DNA of 10,116 nucleotides from Cellvibrionales bacterium (GCA_003492055.1 DMZE01000079.1:1-10116), one strand, 5' to 3'; shown: positions 1-6,793, counted from the first letter of the stretch. Notes: generated by a model not told the origin, from the letters alone. Numbers and translations: made by a program.

Positions 1-262
1 CGGTGTCGATAATGGCTTAGAGTTTCAGAGTATTGAACTGCAGTCTGAATTGGCGCAAGAGTTTTATATTGAGCTGCCCATTGATATTGATGTGACAGGT
101 TCGTATCACGACTTAGGTGCGTTTGTGAGTGGTATATCTGGACTGCCTAGAATTGTCACCTTGCATGATTTTGAAATTTTACCCATAGCAGAGCGGCCTG
201 GTGTGATGGAAATGAAAATTCTCGCAAAGACTTACCGATATAAAGATGAGGGTGAGCAATGA
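1..262 (+). CDS. pilO: Type IV pilus inner-membrane alignment protein PilO, C-terminal part (5' end outside window)
   Basis: Partial gene: the reading frame is open from base 2 to the TGA at 260-262, giving the last 86 residues. PilO is a bitopic inner-membrane protein that pairs with PilN and, with PilP, links the PilM/PilN platform to the PilQ secretin. The visible part is the periplasmic ferredoxin-like domain. It includes the family-typical run around 'IELPIDIDVTGSYHDLGAF' and the following 'SGLPRIVTLHDFEI' strand, then a short charged tail. The N-terminal cytoplasmic stub, membrane helix and coiled coil are upstream of the window. Its stop codon overlaps the start of pilP by four bases (ATGA), which indicates translational coupling. 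The assignment rests on the characteristic motifs and on being directly upstream of pilP and pilQ. A TTG at base 50 lies in frame but is internal to the domain and is not a real start. Confidence 0.93.
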   Translation, partial: GVDNGLEFQSIELQSELAQEFYIELPIDIDVTGSYHDLGAFVSGISGLPRIVTLHDFEILPIAERPGVMEMKILAKTYRYKDEGEQ

Positions 263-789
263 ATATAAATTTACGTCAGTTGTCATGTTTAGCCATAGTG
301 TTTTTATTGGCGAGTTGTTCTTCGCCAGAATATAACGATCTCGATGGTTTTATGGCACAGGTTCGTGCTGAGCCTCGAGGTGTTATTGCTCCAATTCCAA
401 TTTTTAAAACCTATCAGGCCTTTCGTTATAACGCAGCGTCTATGCGATCGCCTTTTGAGGTGCCTGTCAAAATTCGCGAAATCGCTAATTTATCGATGTC
501 GAGTGATGTAAAACCCAATCCAAAACGCACAAAAGAACTATTAGAAACATTTAATATTGAAGCAATTTTAATGGTCGGAACGTTAGAGCGTGGCGGCACT
601 GTTTGGGCCTTAGTTGATGATGGCACAGGTTCTATTCACCAAGTATTGGATGGTAACTTTCTAGGAAAAAATCATGGTCGTATAGTTGATATACGACATG
701 ACTCAATGGCGTTAATCGAAATTATTGCTAATGGTCCCGACTCTTGGATAGAGCGACCAAGAACATTGAAATTGAAGGAAGATAGCTAA
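259..789 (+). CDS. pilP: Type IV pilus assembly lipoprotein PilP
   Basis: 176 residues, the normal size for PilP. It is an inner-membrane-anchored periplasmic lipoprotein that binds the PilN/PilO heterodimer through its N-terminal unstructured stretch and the PilQ secretin through its C-terminal beta-sandwich. A lipoprotein signal peptide is clear: a hydrophobic run (residues 8-17) followed by the lipobox LASC with Cys20 as the lipidation site, then SSP. Residues about 22-80 are the extended linker. Residues about 83-172 are the conserved homology domain, including 'KPNPKRTKELLE', 'VGTLERGGTVWALVDDGTG', 'GNFLGKNHGRI' and the terminal 'WIERPRTLKLKE'. The ATG at 259 follows a good Shine-Dalgarno (GAGG at 248-251, 7-base spacer) and overlaps the pilO stop. 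The stop at 787-789 overlaps the pilQ start by one base, so the genes are in one transcript. Confidence 0.96.
   Translation: MNINLRQLSCLAIVFLLASCSSPEYNDLDGFMAQVRAEPRGVIAPIPIFKTYQAFRYNAASMRSPFEVPVKIREIANLSMSSDVKPNPKRTKELLETFNIEAILMVGTLERGGTVWALVDDGTGSIHQVLDGNFLGKNHGRIVDIRHDSMALIEIIANGPDSWIERPRTLKLKEDS
775..779 (+). promoter_or_regulatory. Ribosome binding site for pilQ
   Basis: AAGGA inside the 3' end of pilP, nine bases before the ATG at 789. It is the main argument for using that ATG as the pilQ start rather than one of the in-frame ATGs at 810, 825, 852 or 879. A second, weaker AAGG at 813-816 is spaced 8 bases from the ATG at 825, so that start cannot be excluded. Confidence 0.55.
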
Positions 790-3044
790 TGCTTTTCAAA
801 CATTTAATTATGAAGGCGAGTACGATGATAAACCATTCTGGATGGGGCTCTATGCGAAATTCGACATTTTCTTTAACAATGAGTCGTTTAATTAAACTGA
901 GTGGCTTAGCTACCAGCAGCGCTATTGCTGTTTTATTTTCGGCATCTTTATATGCGGCTGAGTTACAGGATATTAGTTTCAATTCTGTCCCGGGTGGAAA
1001 GTTTCAAATCAAAATGGAGTTTGATGAAACGCCTCCTGAACCCACGGCTTATAACATTGAAAAGCCTGCTCGTATCGCTATCGATTTGCCCGGCGTACAA
1101 AGTGCATTGGCGCAAAAAAAATACACTTTATCTTATGGTAATGCGCAAAGTGTTGTGGTGTTAGAAACTCAAGATAGAACGCGTGTTGTTATTAATTTAG
1201 TTGAGCTATCGCCTTATATAACGACGATTGACGGTAATTCATTACTCATTGAAGTAGGCAATGCAGAGGTCTTAGACCCGTATAAAAATGCGGAGCCGGC
1301 TATTGGCCAGCAAGTGCTTGAGAATAATGATTATACAGTGGGTGTTACGCATATTGATTTTCAGCGCGGAGAGTCTGGCGAAGGTAATGTTGTTATCGAA
1401 TTGTCGGATGATCAAGTAGAAGTTGATGTGCGCTTTGAAGGACAAAAAATTCGCATAGAATTATCCGATGCATCGGTGCCGAGTCAGTTGCAGCGCCATT
1501 ATGATGTGACCGATTTCGCTACGCCTGTGAGTGCCTTTGATGTTGAGCAAGAAGGTTCGAATGCAAGCATTATGATTGAGCCCCAAGGTGAGTACGATTA
1601 CTTGGCGTATCAAACGGATAATGTCTATGTGTTAAGTGTTCGTCCACTGACATCGCAGGAAGTAGAAGAGCAAAAAAGAGCATTTTCTTATGTGGGTGAA
1701 AAATTATCGCTAAACTTTCAAAATATTAAACTTCGCTCTGTATTGCAGTTAATTGCCGATTTCACCGAGTTAAATTTAGTCACGAGTGACTCGGTTGATG
1801 GCAGTATCACTTTGCGCTTACAGGATGTCCCATGGGATCAAGCGTTAGAATTAATATTAAAAACTAAGGGGCTTGATAAACGTCAAGTAGGTAATGTTTT
1901 AATGGTGGCTCCTGCTGCGGAAATTGCCGAGCGCGAGCGTCAAGAAATTGAAACCATTAAACAGCTACAAGAGTTAGCGCCATTGCAAACGGAGTTTATT
2001 CGTATTCGTTATGCCAGCGCGCGTGAATTATTTAAGTTGTTTGATAATGATGATGCAGAAGAAGGCGAGGATGGTGGTGCAGGTTCTACCGGCAGTATTT
2101 TATCACCTCGTGGCAGAGTGGTTGTAGATGAGCGCACGAATGCGCTGTTAATTACGGATACGGCCGATAAGATAGAAGAGTTCCGACGTTTAATCGCGAA
2201 TATTGATGTGCCGCTTAGACAGGTGTTAGTTGAAGCCAGAATTGTGGTGGCGACGGACAACTTCGATCAACAAGTCGGCGTTCAGTGGGGTGGTGGTGCA
2301 GCCGAGCAAGGCAGTGGTGATCGCTTTGGTGTTGCCGGTAGTCTCGATTCTTTATTGAATGAGGTTGGCGCTGATGATGATGAGCTAACCAGTATTTTCG
2401 ATTTTGTAAACGGTAACGGATCGATTCAATTTCCAGATGCTAACTTTGTCGATTTAGGTATTAGTGATTCGATAGGTCAGCCTCAGTCTATTGCTGTGGG
2501 TTTTCTTAGCGATAACTTTGCATTAAATGCTGAGTTAAGTGCAATTGCAGCTGAAGGCCGAGGCGAGGTGGTTTCTCAACCGCGAGTGATTACAGGCGAT
2601 AAGCAAGAAGCTGAAATCAAAACGGGTGAAGAAATTCCTTATGTTGAGTCTTCGGCAAGTGGTCGCTCAACAATTAAATTTAGGGAAGCAGTCTTAAGCC
2701 TAAAAGTAACGCCGAGTATTACACCGGATAATCGGTTGATTCTTGATTTGGTGATAACCCAAGATTCACGGAGCGAAGACTTTGTCTTTGGTGAAAATAA
2801 TTCACAAGTACCGATTATTCTTAAAAATGAAATTCGTACCCAAGCTTTAGTGGATAATGGCAAAACCATTGTATTAGGTGGCGTGTTCCGAGAAAGTGAG
2901 CTGTATCAGGAAACAAAAGTACCGTTATTAGGTGATTTGCCGGTGCTAGGCCACTTGTTCAAGCGCACCATAGTCGGTAATGAAAAAAATGAATTGCTGA
3001 TCTTTATTACGCCAAGAATCTTGACGGACCGTGTGCTGGATTAA
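789..3044 (+). CDS. pilQ: Type IV pilus secretin PilQ
   Basis: Outer-membrane secretin through which the type IV pilus leaves the cell; it forms a multimeric gated ring. With the ATG at 789 the protein has 751 residues. Domains in order: a signal peptide with hydrophobic core at about 37-55 and likely cleavage after Ala57 (SLYAA/ELQ); a first AMIN domain (about 58-155, with 'KPARIAIDLPGV'); a second AMIN-like domain (about 183-285); an STN/N0 domain (about 305-373, 'LSLNFQNIKLRSVLQLIADF'); an N1 domain (about 400-475, 'VVVDERTNALLITDT') interrupted by an acidic/Gly-rich loop at 419-437; and the secretin core (about 478-745). The core includes 'GEVVSQPRVITGD', 'KTGEEIPYVE', 'VPLLGDLPVLGHLFK' and the final 'NELLIFITPRIL'. 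AMIN domains bind peptidoglycan. It is the last gene of the pil cluster and starts one base within the pilP stop. The stretch before the signal peptide core is oddly long, with in-frame ATGs at 810, 825, 852 and 879; starting at 879 would give a standard 27-residue signal peptide but has no visible ribosome site. Confidence 0.97.
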   Translation: MLFKHLIMKASTMINHSGWGSMRNSTFSLTMSRLIKLSGLATSSAIAVLFSASLYAAELQDISFNSVPGGKFQIKMEFDETPPEPTAYNIEKPARIAIDLPGVQSALAQKKYTLSYGNAQSVVVLETQDRTRVVINLVELSPYITTIDGNSLLIEVGNAEVLDPYKNAEPAIGQQVLENNDYTVGVTHIDFQRGESGEGNVVIELSDDQVEVDVRFEGQKIRIELSDASVPSQLQRHYDVTDFATPVSAFDVEQEGSNASIMIEPQGEYDYLAYQTDNVYVLSVRPLTSQEVEEQKRAFSYVGEKLSLNFQNIKLRSVLQLIADFTELNLVTSDSVDGSITLRLQDVPWDQALELILKTKGLDKRQVGNVLMVAPAAEIAERERQEIETIKQLQELAPLQTEFIRIRYASARELFKLFDNDDAEEGEDGGAGSTGSILSPRGRVVVDERTNALLITDTADKIEEFRRLIANIDVPLRQVLVEARIVVATDNFDQQVGVQWGGGAAEQGSGDRFGVAGSLDSLLNEVGADDDELTSIFDFVNGNGSIQFPDANFVDLGISDSIGQPQSIAVGFLSDNFALNAELSAIAAEGRGEVVSQPRVITGDKQEAEIKTGEEIPYVESSASGRSTIKFREAVLSLKVTPSITPDNRLILDLVITQDSRSEDFVFGENNSQVPIILKNEIRTQALVDNGKTIVLGGVFRESELYQETKVPLLGDLPVLGHLFKRTIVGNEKNELLIFITPRILTDRVLD

Positions 3045-3091
3045 TTACTGATGATAGGTGGCATCTGTTAGTACCGTTATTTTCATTGCTG

Positions 3092-3100
3092 TGATATAAA
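3092..3100 (+). promoter_or_regulatory. Candidate extended -10 promoter for aroK
   Basis: In the 97-base gap after pilQ there is TGA followed by TATAAA (3095-3100), an extended -10 match (TGn plus 5 of 6 of the -10 consensus). No good -35 hexamer sits 16-18 bases upstream, as often seen for extended -10 promoters. It would give a leader of about 35 bases before aroK. I see no terminator for pilQ in this gap, so read-through from the pil operon also remains possible. Confidence 0.3.
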
Positions 3101-3141
3101 TGGACGAGATTAATCTTATCCACTTTTAATAATGAATTAGT

Positions 3142-3672
3142 ATGAAATCGCTTAAAAAAGTTTTTTTAATTGGCCCTATGGGGGCTGGAAAAACAACTAT
3201 CGGTCGCCATTTGGCGACCGAGTTGTCTCTGCCTTTTATTGATACTGATCATGAAATTGAAGAGCGCTGTGGAGCCGACATCCCTTGGATTTTTGATGTA
3301 GAAGGGGAGGAGGGCTTTCGTCTTAGAGAGCATAAAGTGCTGCATGATATTTGTGAGTCGGCGCCAGCAGTGATTGCAACCGGTGGTGGTATTGTTATGC
3401 GCGGAGACAATCGCGCTCTCCTTAAAGAGCATGGTGTGGCCGTCTATTTGCATGCAACCGTGAGTCAGCAGTTGAACCGCACCGGCAAAGATCGATCTCG
3501 CCCATTGCTCAATAAGGGTGATCCCAGGGCTGTGTTGACCGATTTAATGACTATAAGAGACCCCTTGTATAGAGAGGTTGCGAAGGTCGTTTTTCCCACT
3601 GATAATAAAAACCCTCGTGCTACAGCGGCCGATATTGCTAAAGCGGTCATGAGTGTTGTTGAAGAAGATTAA
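3142..3672 (+). CDS. aroK: Shikimate kinase I (AroK)
   Basis: 176 residues, typical length. It phosphorylates shikimate at the 3-hydroxyl with ATP, the fifth step of the shikimate pathway, in the cytoplasm. Key motifs are all present: P-loop 'GPMGAGKTT' (residues 11-19); 'DTD' (34-36), where Asp36 contacts shikimate and Mg; 'EGEEGFRLRE' (54-63), with the shikimate-binding arginine in the 'FRxRE' motif; 'ATGGGIV' (79-85), the Gly-rich shikimate-binding loop; the lid 'GKDRSRPLL' (115-123) carrying the ATP-contacting arginine; and 'RDPLYREVA' (139-147) with the second substrate arginine. The ATG at 3142 follows 'GAATTAGT' and has no obvious Shine-Dalgarno, but no other start gives a complete P-loop protein. 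It lies next to aroB as in many gammaproteobacteria, although the gap to aroB is unusually long. A strong hairpin covers codons 18-29. Confidence 0.97.
   Translation: MKSLKKVFLIGPMGAGKTTIGRHLATELSLPFIDTDHEIEERCGADIPWIFDVEGEEGFRLREHKVLHDICESAPAVIATGGGIVMRGDNRALLKEHGVAVYLHATVSQQLNRTGKDRSRPLLNKGDPRAVLTDLMTIRDPLYREVAKVVFPTDNKNPRATAADIAKAVMSVVEED
3193..3226 (+). repeat. Strong hairpin-forming inverted repeat within aroK
   Basis: TCGGTCGCC (3200-3208) and GGCGACCGA (3213-3221) are perfect reverse complements separated by a 4-base loop ATTT. They are flanked by ACAAC (3193-3197) and GTTGT (3222-3226), which extend the stem by five pairs past a two-base bulge (3198-3199). That gives 14 pairs in 34 bases, just after the P-loop codons. 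No T-tract follows (AGTTGTCTCT), so it is not a standard terminator. It may be chance, or an mRNA structure affecting aroK translation or mRNA processing. Confidence 0.6.
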
Positions 3673-3717
3673 GTTAAATCGTTAGTTTCTTTTGGTTTTT
3701 TATTCCCGCCTTGTTTC

Positions 3718-3735
3718 TGGCTACCTAGGTAGTCA
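3718..3735. repeat. 18-base near-palindrome upstream of aroB promoter candidates
   Basis: TGGCTACCTAGGTAGTCA is symmetric about 3726/3727, with 8 of 9 pairs matching and a perfect 12-base core CTACCTAGGTAG. It ends 11 bases before the TTGACC hexamer at 3747. That spacing suits a binding site for a dimeric regulator. No known regulator consensus was recognised. Confidence 0.4.
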
Positions 3736-3746
3736 TCGTTGACCGC

Positions 3747-3776
3747 TTGACCTTTGGGCTTTTACAGTCGTATTAA
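3747..3776 (+). promoter_or_regulatory. Candidate sigma70 promoter P1 for aroB
   Basis: TTGACC (3747-3752, 5 of 6 match to the -35 consensus), an 18-base spacer, then TATTAA (3771-3776, 4 of 6 match to -10). A second TTGACC copy is at 3739-3744. It would give a leader of over 200 bases. Match quality is moderate and no competing evidence decides between this and the element at 3794. Confidence 0.28.
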
Positions 3777-3793
3777 TGCGTGCATATCATGAA

Positions 3794-3821
3794 TTGGCCT
3801 GCGGCTAATTTGTGTTAAAAT
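3794..3821 (+). promoter_or_regulatory. Candidate sigma70 promoter P2 for aroB (extended -10)
   Basis: TTGGCC (3794-3799, 4 of 6), a 16-base spacer, and TAAAAT (3816-3821, 5 of 6) directly preceded by TGT, which is an extended -10. The start would fall near 3828, placing both perfect inverted repeats in the aroB untranslated leader of about 170 bases. Confidence 0.35.
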
Positions 3822-3854
3822 TCTGCGAATATTGTTGACCCGCTGAACGGCCAG

Positions 3855-3879
3855 AAGCTAGCGAAAGTATCGCTAGCTT
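3855..3879 (+). repeat. Perfect 10-bp stem-loop in aroB leader
   Basis: AAGCTAGCGA (3855-3864) and TCGCTAGCTT (3870-3879) pair perfectly around a 5-base loop AAGTA. Only three T's follow the turn (CTTTAGAG), so a rho-independent terminator for aroK is possible but poor. It could equally be a 5' leader hairpin of the aroB transcript. Confidence 0.6.
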
Positions 3880-3930
3880 TAGAGTTGGTTGGCTCGTATT
3901 CATTTGCTGCTTTTTATCGTGCGATATTTG

Positions 3931-3975
3931 AGCGATTAAGCGTATTAAATCAGTGATAAAACCTTCTTAATCGCT
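3931..3975 (+). repeat. 10-bp inverted repeat just before aroB
   Basis: AGCGATTAAG (3931-3940) and CTTAATCGCT (3966-3975) are perfect reverse complements with a 25-base loop. The second arm ends 23 bases before the aroB ATG. The first arm lies within the short reading frame at 3885-3956. No T-tract follows. Confidence 0.5.
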
Positions 3976-3998
3976 TTAAAACGACAGAAACGCCATTT

Positions 3999-5120
3999 AT
4001 GACATCAGATACCATTCATCTTAAGGTTGATTTAGGGGAGCGCAGCTACCCTATTATTATAGGCTCAGGTCTTTTATCTGATGCGGCCTTGTTGCAGCAG
4101 CATATTGGCGATGGACAGGTGCTCGTCGTTTCCAATGAAACCATTGCGCCCATTTATTTAGATACATTGCTCAAGAATGCTGCTGCCAAAGATACCATTA
4201 TCTTGCCAGATGGTGAGCAATATAAGCAGATGGCCACCATTGAAACGATTTTTGATAGCTTAATGGAAAAGCGGCATAACCGCTCAACCACGCTGGTTGC
4301 CTTAGGTGGCGGTGTTGTTGGCGATATGACGGGTTTTGCGGCAGCAAGCTATCAGCGGGGTGTTAAATTTGTCCAAATCCCGACTACCTTGTTAGCGCAA
4401 GTAGATTCTTCCGTGGGGGGTAAAACCGGCATTAATCATGCGCGCGGCAAAAACATGATTGGTGCATTTCATCAGCCGGTGGCCGTGATAATTGATACGC
4501 AAACCCTATCGACGCTGCCGCCACGTGAGTTTCAGGCTGGTCTGGCAGAAGTCATTAAATACGGTTTAATTTGCGATGCTGATTTTTTTGTTTGGCTAGA
4601 AGACAATATCGATAAATTAATGAGTCGTGATAGTGAGGCGCTTCGCTACGCGATTGCTCGATCTTGTGAAAATAAGGCCAAAGTGGTTGCCGCCGATGAG
4701 CGAGAGGGTGGCATTCGCGCCATTCTTAATCTGGGTCATACCTTTGGTCATGCTATCGAGACAGCTACTCAGTATAAAGTATGGCTGCATGGCGAAGCGG
4801 TAGGCTTTGGTATGTTAATGGCGCTCGATCTATCCCGTCGCCTAGGGCTGTTGCCTATAGCCGATGTGCAGCGCGGAGAGCGGTTGATACAAGCTGCAGG
4901 TTTACCGATTACGCCACCTGCGGGCTTGCCCGATGTGGACGGCATTGTTGAATTGATGGGTATGGACAAAAAAGTACTCAATGGGCAGTTGCGTTTAGTG
5001 CTGCTGCGCGCCATAGGTGATGCGTTTATCGCTGATGATGTTGATATTGAGATGCTCAAGCAAACGCTAGCCGATTATTTAGGGCGTTCGTTAAACCCTG
5101 TTTTAAACTCTGACGCGTAA
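3999..5120 (+). CDS. aroB: 3-dehydroquinate synthase (AroB)
   Basis: 373 residues, close to the family norm of about 360. It converts DAHP to 3-dehydroquinate, the second shikimate-pathway step, using NAD+ and a divalent metal (zinc or cobalt) in the cytoplasm. The N-terminal Rossmann-like half shows '[16 protein letters not shown]' (11-26), 'DGEQYK' (71-76), the NAD-binding '[16 protein letters not shown]' (101-116), '[27 protein letters not shown]' (120-146) and '[11 protein letters not shown]' (150-160). The metal ligands are visible: Glu184 in 'GLAEVIKYG', His247 in 'GHTFGHAIE' and His264 in '[10 protein letters not shown]'. '[15 protein letters not shown]' (322-336) contains the conserved phosphate-binding lysines. 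No strong Shine-Dalgarno precedes the ATG, but the N-terminus aligns with the usual family start. The next gene begins only 8 bases after the stop, so the two are probably co-transcribed. Confidence 0.97.
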   Translation: MTSDTIHLKVDLGERSYPIIIGSGLLSDAALLQQHIGDGQVLVVSNETIAPIYLDTLLKNAAAKDTIILPDGEQYKQMATIETIFDSLMEKRHNRSTTLVALGGGVVGDMTGFAAASYQRGVKFVQIPTTLLAQVDSSVGGKTGINHARGKNMIGAFHQPVAVIIDTQTLSTLPPREFQAGLAEVIKYGLICDADFFVWLEDNIDKLMSRDSEALRYAIARSCENKAKVVAADEREGGIRAILNLGHTFGHAIETATQYKVWLHGEAVGFGMLMALDLSRRLGLLPIADVQRGERLIQAAGLPITPPAGLPDVDGIVELMGMDKKVLNGQLRLVLLRAIGDAFIADDVDIEMLKQTLADYLGRSLNPVLNSDA

Positions 5121-5128
5121 CGTTGACT

Positions 5129-6793
5129 ATGTCTGATAAACAAGCCAAGCAGTTTAATCATCGAGGTCATGCATTGCCTGACAGCGCAGCTGTGGCTAGT
5201 AATTCGGGTCGTAGTATTAAAAGCCAAGAGCAGTTTAAGCAATATTTGAGTAACTACCGTTTTGAACGTGATCCGTTTTCTGATGCGGGGGCAAGCGGTT
5301 TATTTTTTGCGGGAGGCGGTCGCAAAGAAGCAGTGGAGTCATTACTGCATTACTCGCGCTATGGCAGTACGCCAGTGTTTTTAACGGGCCATATTGGCTG
5401 TGGTAAAACAACGACCTTAAAGGCGCTGATAAGCGAGCTTGAAAGCGATGTTGATGTTGCAGTTGTCCCTGCTTTGTTGATGGTCACACCGCGGCAGTTT
5501 TTTATTGCTATTGCTAAAGGTTTTGGTGCTGAATCCATGGTAGACGGCGACATGGATTTGGCGGCTATTACACAGCAATTGCTAGCGCTGTTTAAGGATA
5601 ACGCTATTAGTGACAGGCAGTCTTTTCTTTGCATTGATAACATTCAAGATTTACCCAATGATGTTGTTAGCGCGCTGTTTGAGTTGCTTTCTCTTGCCGA
5701 TGGCGATTTAGGCGTTTTATTAGTGGGAGAGCTAGCAGCGACAGCAATGCTAGAGGCGGCCGCCGAACAAAGCGATCTTCTCTTGAATCGTATTGAGTTG
5801 GCTACATTTGATCAGCAAGATGTCAGCGCCTATGTGAAGTATCGCTTAGATGCGGTTGGCTATAGCGGCGAATTCCCATTAACCGAAATGCAATTGCGAG
5901 CGCTCACTTATCGAAGTCAGGGGAGTCTTTCGCAGGTTCATTCTGTCGCGCGCAGCATGTTAATAGCCGGTATGGACAATGTGAAAAATGAGCGCTCGCC
6001 ATTCCCGGTAACCCATTTGCTTGTATTGATCTTTTTAACGCTATTAATCGTAATAGGTTGGAGGCATGAAAAAACTGCTGAGGTAATTGCAGAGCCCGAG
6101 CCGATTGTATTAGAACCGGCTGTGCTAACTAAAGCCGAGCCTTTACAGATCAATGCGACTGCTGATACTACTCCTGTTGATACTGAGGTTGTCGACGCAG
6201 CTATTGTCAATGAGTCTACAAGCTCTGTAGGTAATATGCCGAATGATAGAACCGCAGCAGAAGTAAAGACCGCTCTAAAAGCTTTGGCTGCTGATGCCGC
6301 AAAGATCACTGCTACGTCTGCCGACACTAATGCTGCTGCTAGCGATTCATTATTGTTGCCTGTTCAGATCGATGAGCCTACCGCCAACACTCAGGCTGAA
6401 GTGCTAGATGTCGCTGAACCGGCCGTTTTAAGCGATGTCACTGAGGCAATTATGCCTCAAGAGGTGAAAACGCATTCAGCGCATAAGCGCTTAATGGCAT
6501 GGCCGCAAGTGGGTTATGCCTTACAGATTTTTGGCACGCACAATGCGAAGCGGGCCAAGCAGCTTGTAGAGCAATATTTTGGCGAGGCCGACCTCTTGTT
6601 TTATGAGACGCGGCATAACGGCCGAGCCTGGTATGTGGTGGTGAACGGCCCTTATACGGGGCGTGAGTCCGCTAAATTGAGTATTGAGCAATTGCCTGAG
6701 GGTTTGCAGCGTTTACGCCCTTGGCCAAGAAATATCGCCAGTATTCAGGCTGATATCCGACGATTTGGTGCTGCAGTGGCTGCCGATCAATAG
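5129..6793 (+). CDS. AAA-domain and SPOR-domain membrane protein (DamX-like)
   Basis: About 554 residues from the ATG at 5129; a TTG at 5123 would add two. Layout: a cytoplasmic N-tail; an ExeA-type AAA domain beginning at about 45 ('YRFERDPFSD') with Walker A 'GHIGCGKTT' (87-95) and a Walker B-like 'FLCIDNIQDL' (166-175); sensor 1-like 'GVLLVGEL' (195-202); 'LLNRIELATF' (218-227) matching the ExeA arginine region; a single membrane helix (about 296-311); an Ala/Glu/Thr-rich acidic linker (about 315-452); and a C-terminal SPOR domain (about 459-539, 'YALQIFGTHNAKRAKQLVEQ', 'YVVVNGPYTGRESA'). SPOR domains bind denuded glycan at division septa, and DamX is a division-site protein. The family ATPase glutamate after Walker B Asp170 is Asn171 here, and the ExeA 'PRRIN'-like arginine motif is replaced by 'LSQVH'. 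In Pseudomonas a protein of this kind also sits between aroB and gltB. ATP-dependent role and partner are unknown. Confidence 0.88.
   Translation: MSDKQAKQFNHRGHALPDSAAVASNSGRSIKSQEQFKQYLSNYRFERDPFSDAGASGLFFAGGGRKEAVESLLHYSRYGSTPVFLTGHIGCGKTTTLKALISELESDVDVAVVPALLMVTPRQFFIAIAKGFGAESMVDGDMDLAAITQQLLALFKDNAISDRQSFLCIDNIQDLPNDVVSALFELLSLADGDLGVLLVGELAATAMLEAAAEQSDLLLNRIELATFDQQDVSAYVKYRLDAVGYSGEFPLTEMQLRALTYRSQGSLSQVHSVARSMLIAGMDNVKNERSPFPVTHLLVLIFLTLLIVIGWRHEKTAEVIAEPEPIVLEPAVLTKAEPLQINATADTTPVDTEVVDAAIVNESTSSVGNMPNDRTAAEVKTALKALAADAAKITATSADTNAAASDSLLLPVQIDEPTANTQAEVLDVAEPAVLSDVTEAIMPQEVKTHSAHKRLMAWPQVGYALQIFGTHNAKRAKQLVEQYFGEADLLFYETRHNGRAWYVVVNGPYTGRESAKLSIEQLPEGLQRLRPWPRNIASIQADIRRFGAAVAADQ

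Larger units (their letters stand above)
3673..3998 (+). promoter_or_regulatory. Long aroK-aroB intergenic region, probable aroB promoter and leader
   Basis: The 326 bases hold no convincing protein gene. From left to right they contain: a T-rich stretch (3686-3703) without a hairpin before it; a near-palindrome (3718-3735); two promoter-like pairs (3747-3776 and 3794-3821); a perfect 10-bp stem-loop (3855-3879); a short aromatic-rich reading frame with a TTG start (3885-3956); and a second 10-bp inverted repeat (3931-3975) ending 23 bases before the aroB ATG. In many relatives aroK and aroB are separated by only a few tens of bases, so a gap this size suggests that aroB has its own control here. 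Function is inferred from layout only. Confidence 0.45.

Noticed and set aside
925..1164. Forward out-of-frame reading frame of 79 codons at the start of pilQ
   Set aside because: It overlaps the signal peptide and first AMIN domain of PilQ in another frame and resembles no protein.
3132..3140. Two-codon reading frame ATG AAT TAG just before aroK
   Set aside because: It could be a minimal upstream frame, but there is no ribosome site and such triplets are frequent in AT-rich gaps.
3686..3703. T-rich stretch after aroK considered as a terminator tail
   Set aside because: No stable stem precedes the T's, so a rho-independent terminator is not supported.
4285..4299. Hairpin CAACCA-CGC-TGGTTG inside aroB
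   Set aside because: Six pairs only, in coding sequence encoding conserved residues; expected by chance at this length.
4769..5059. Reverse-strand reading frame of 96 codons opposite aroB
   Set aside because: It is antisense to the conserved metal-binding half of AroB; its composition is Ser/Pro-rich as expected of a shadow frame, and no promoter or ribosome site supports it.
5938..6327. Reverse-strand reading frame of 129 codons
   Set aside because: It lies wholly inside the linker and membrane region of the AAA/SPOR gene, gives a low-complexity Ala/Ser/Thr/Val protein mirroring the forward linker, and has no plausible domain.
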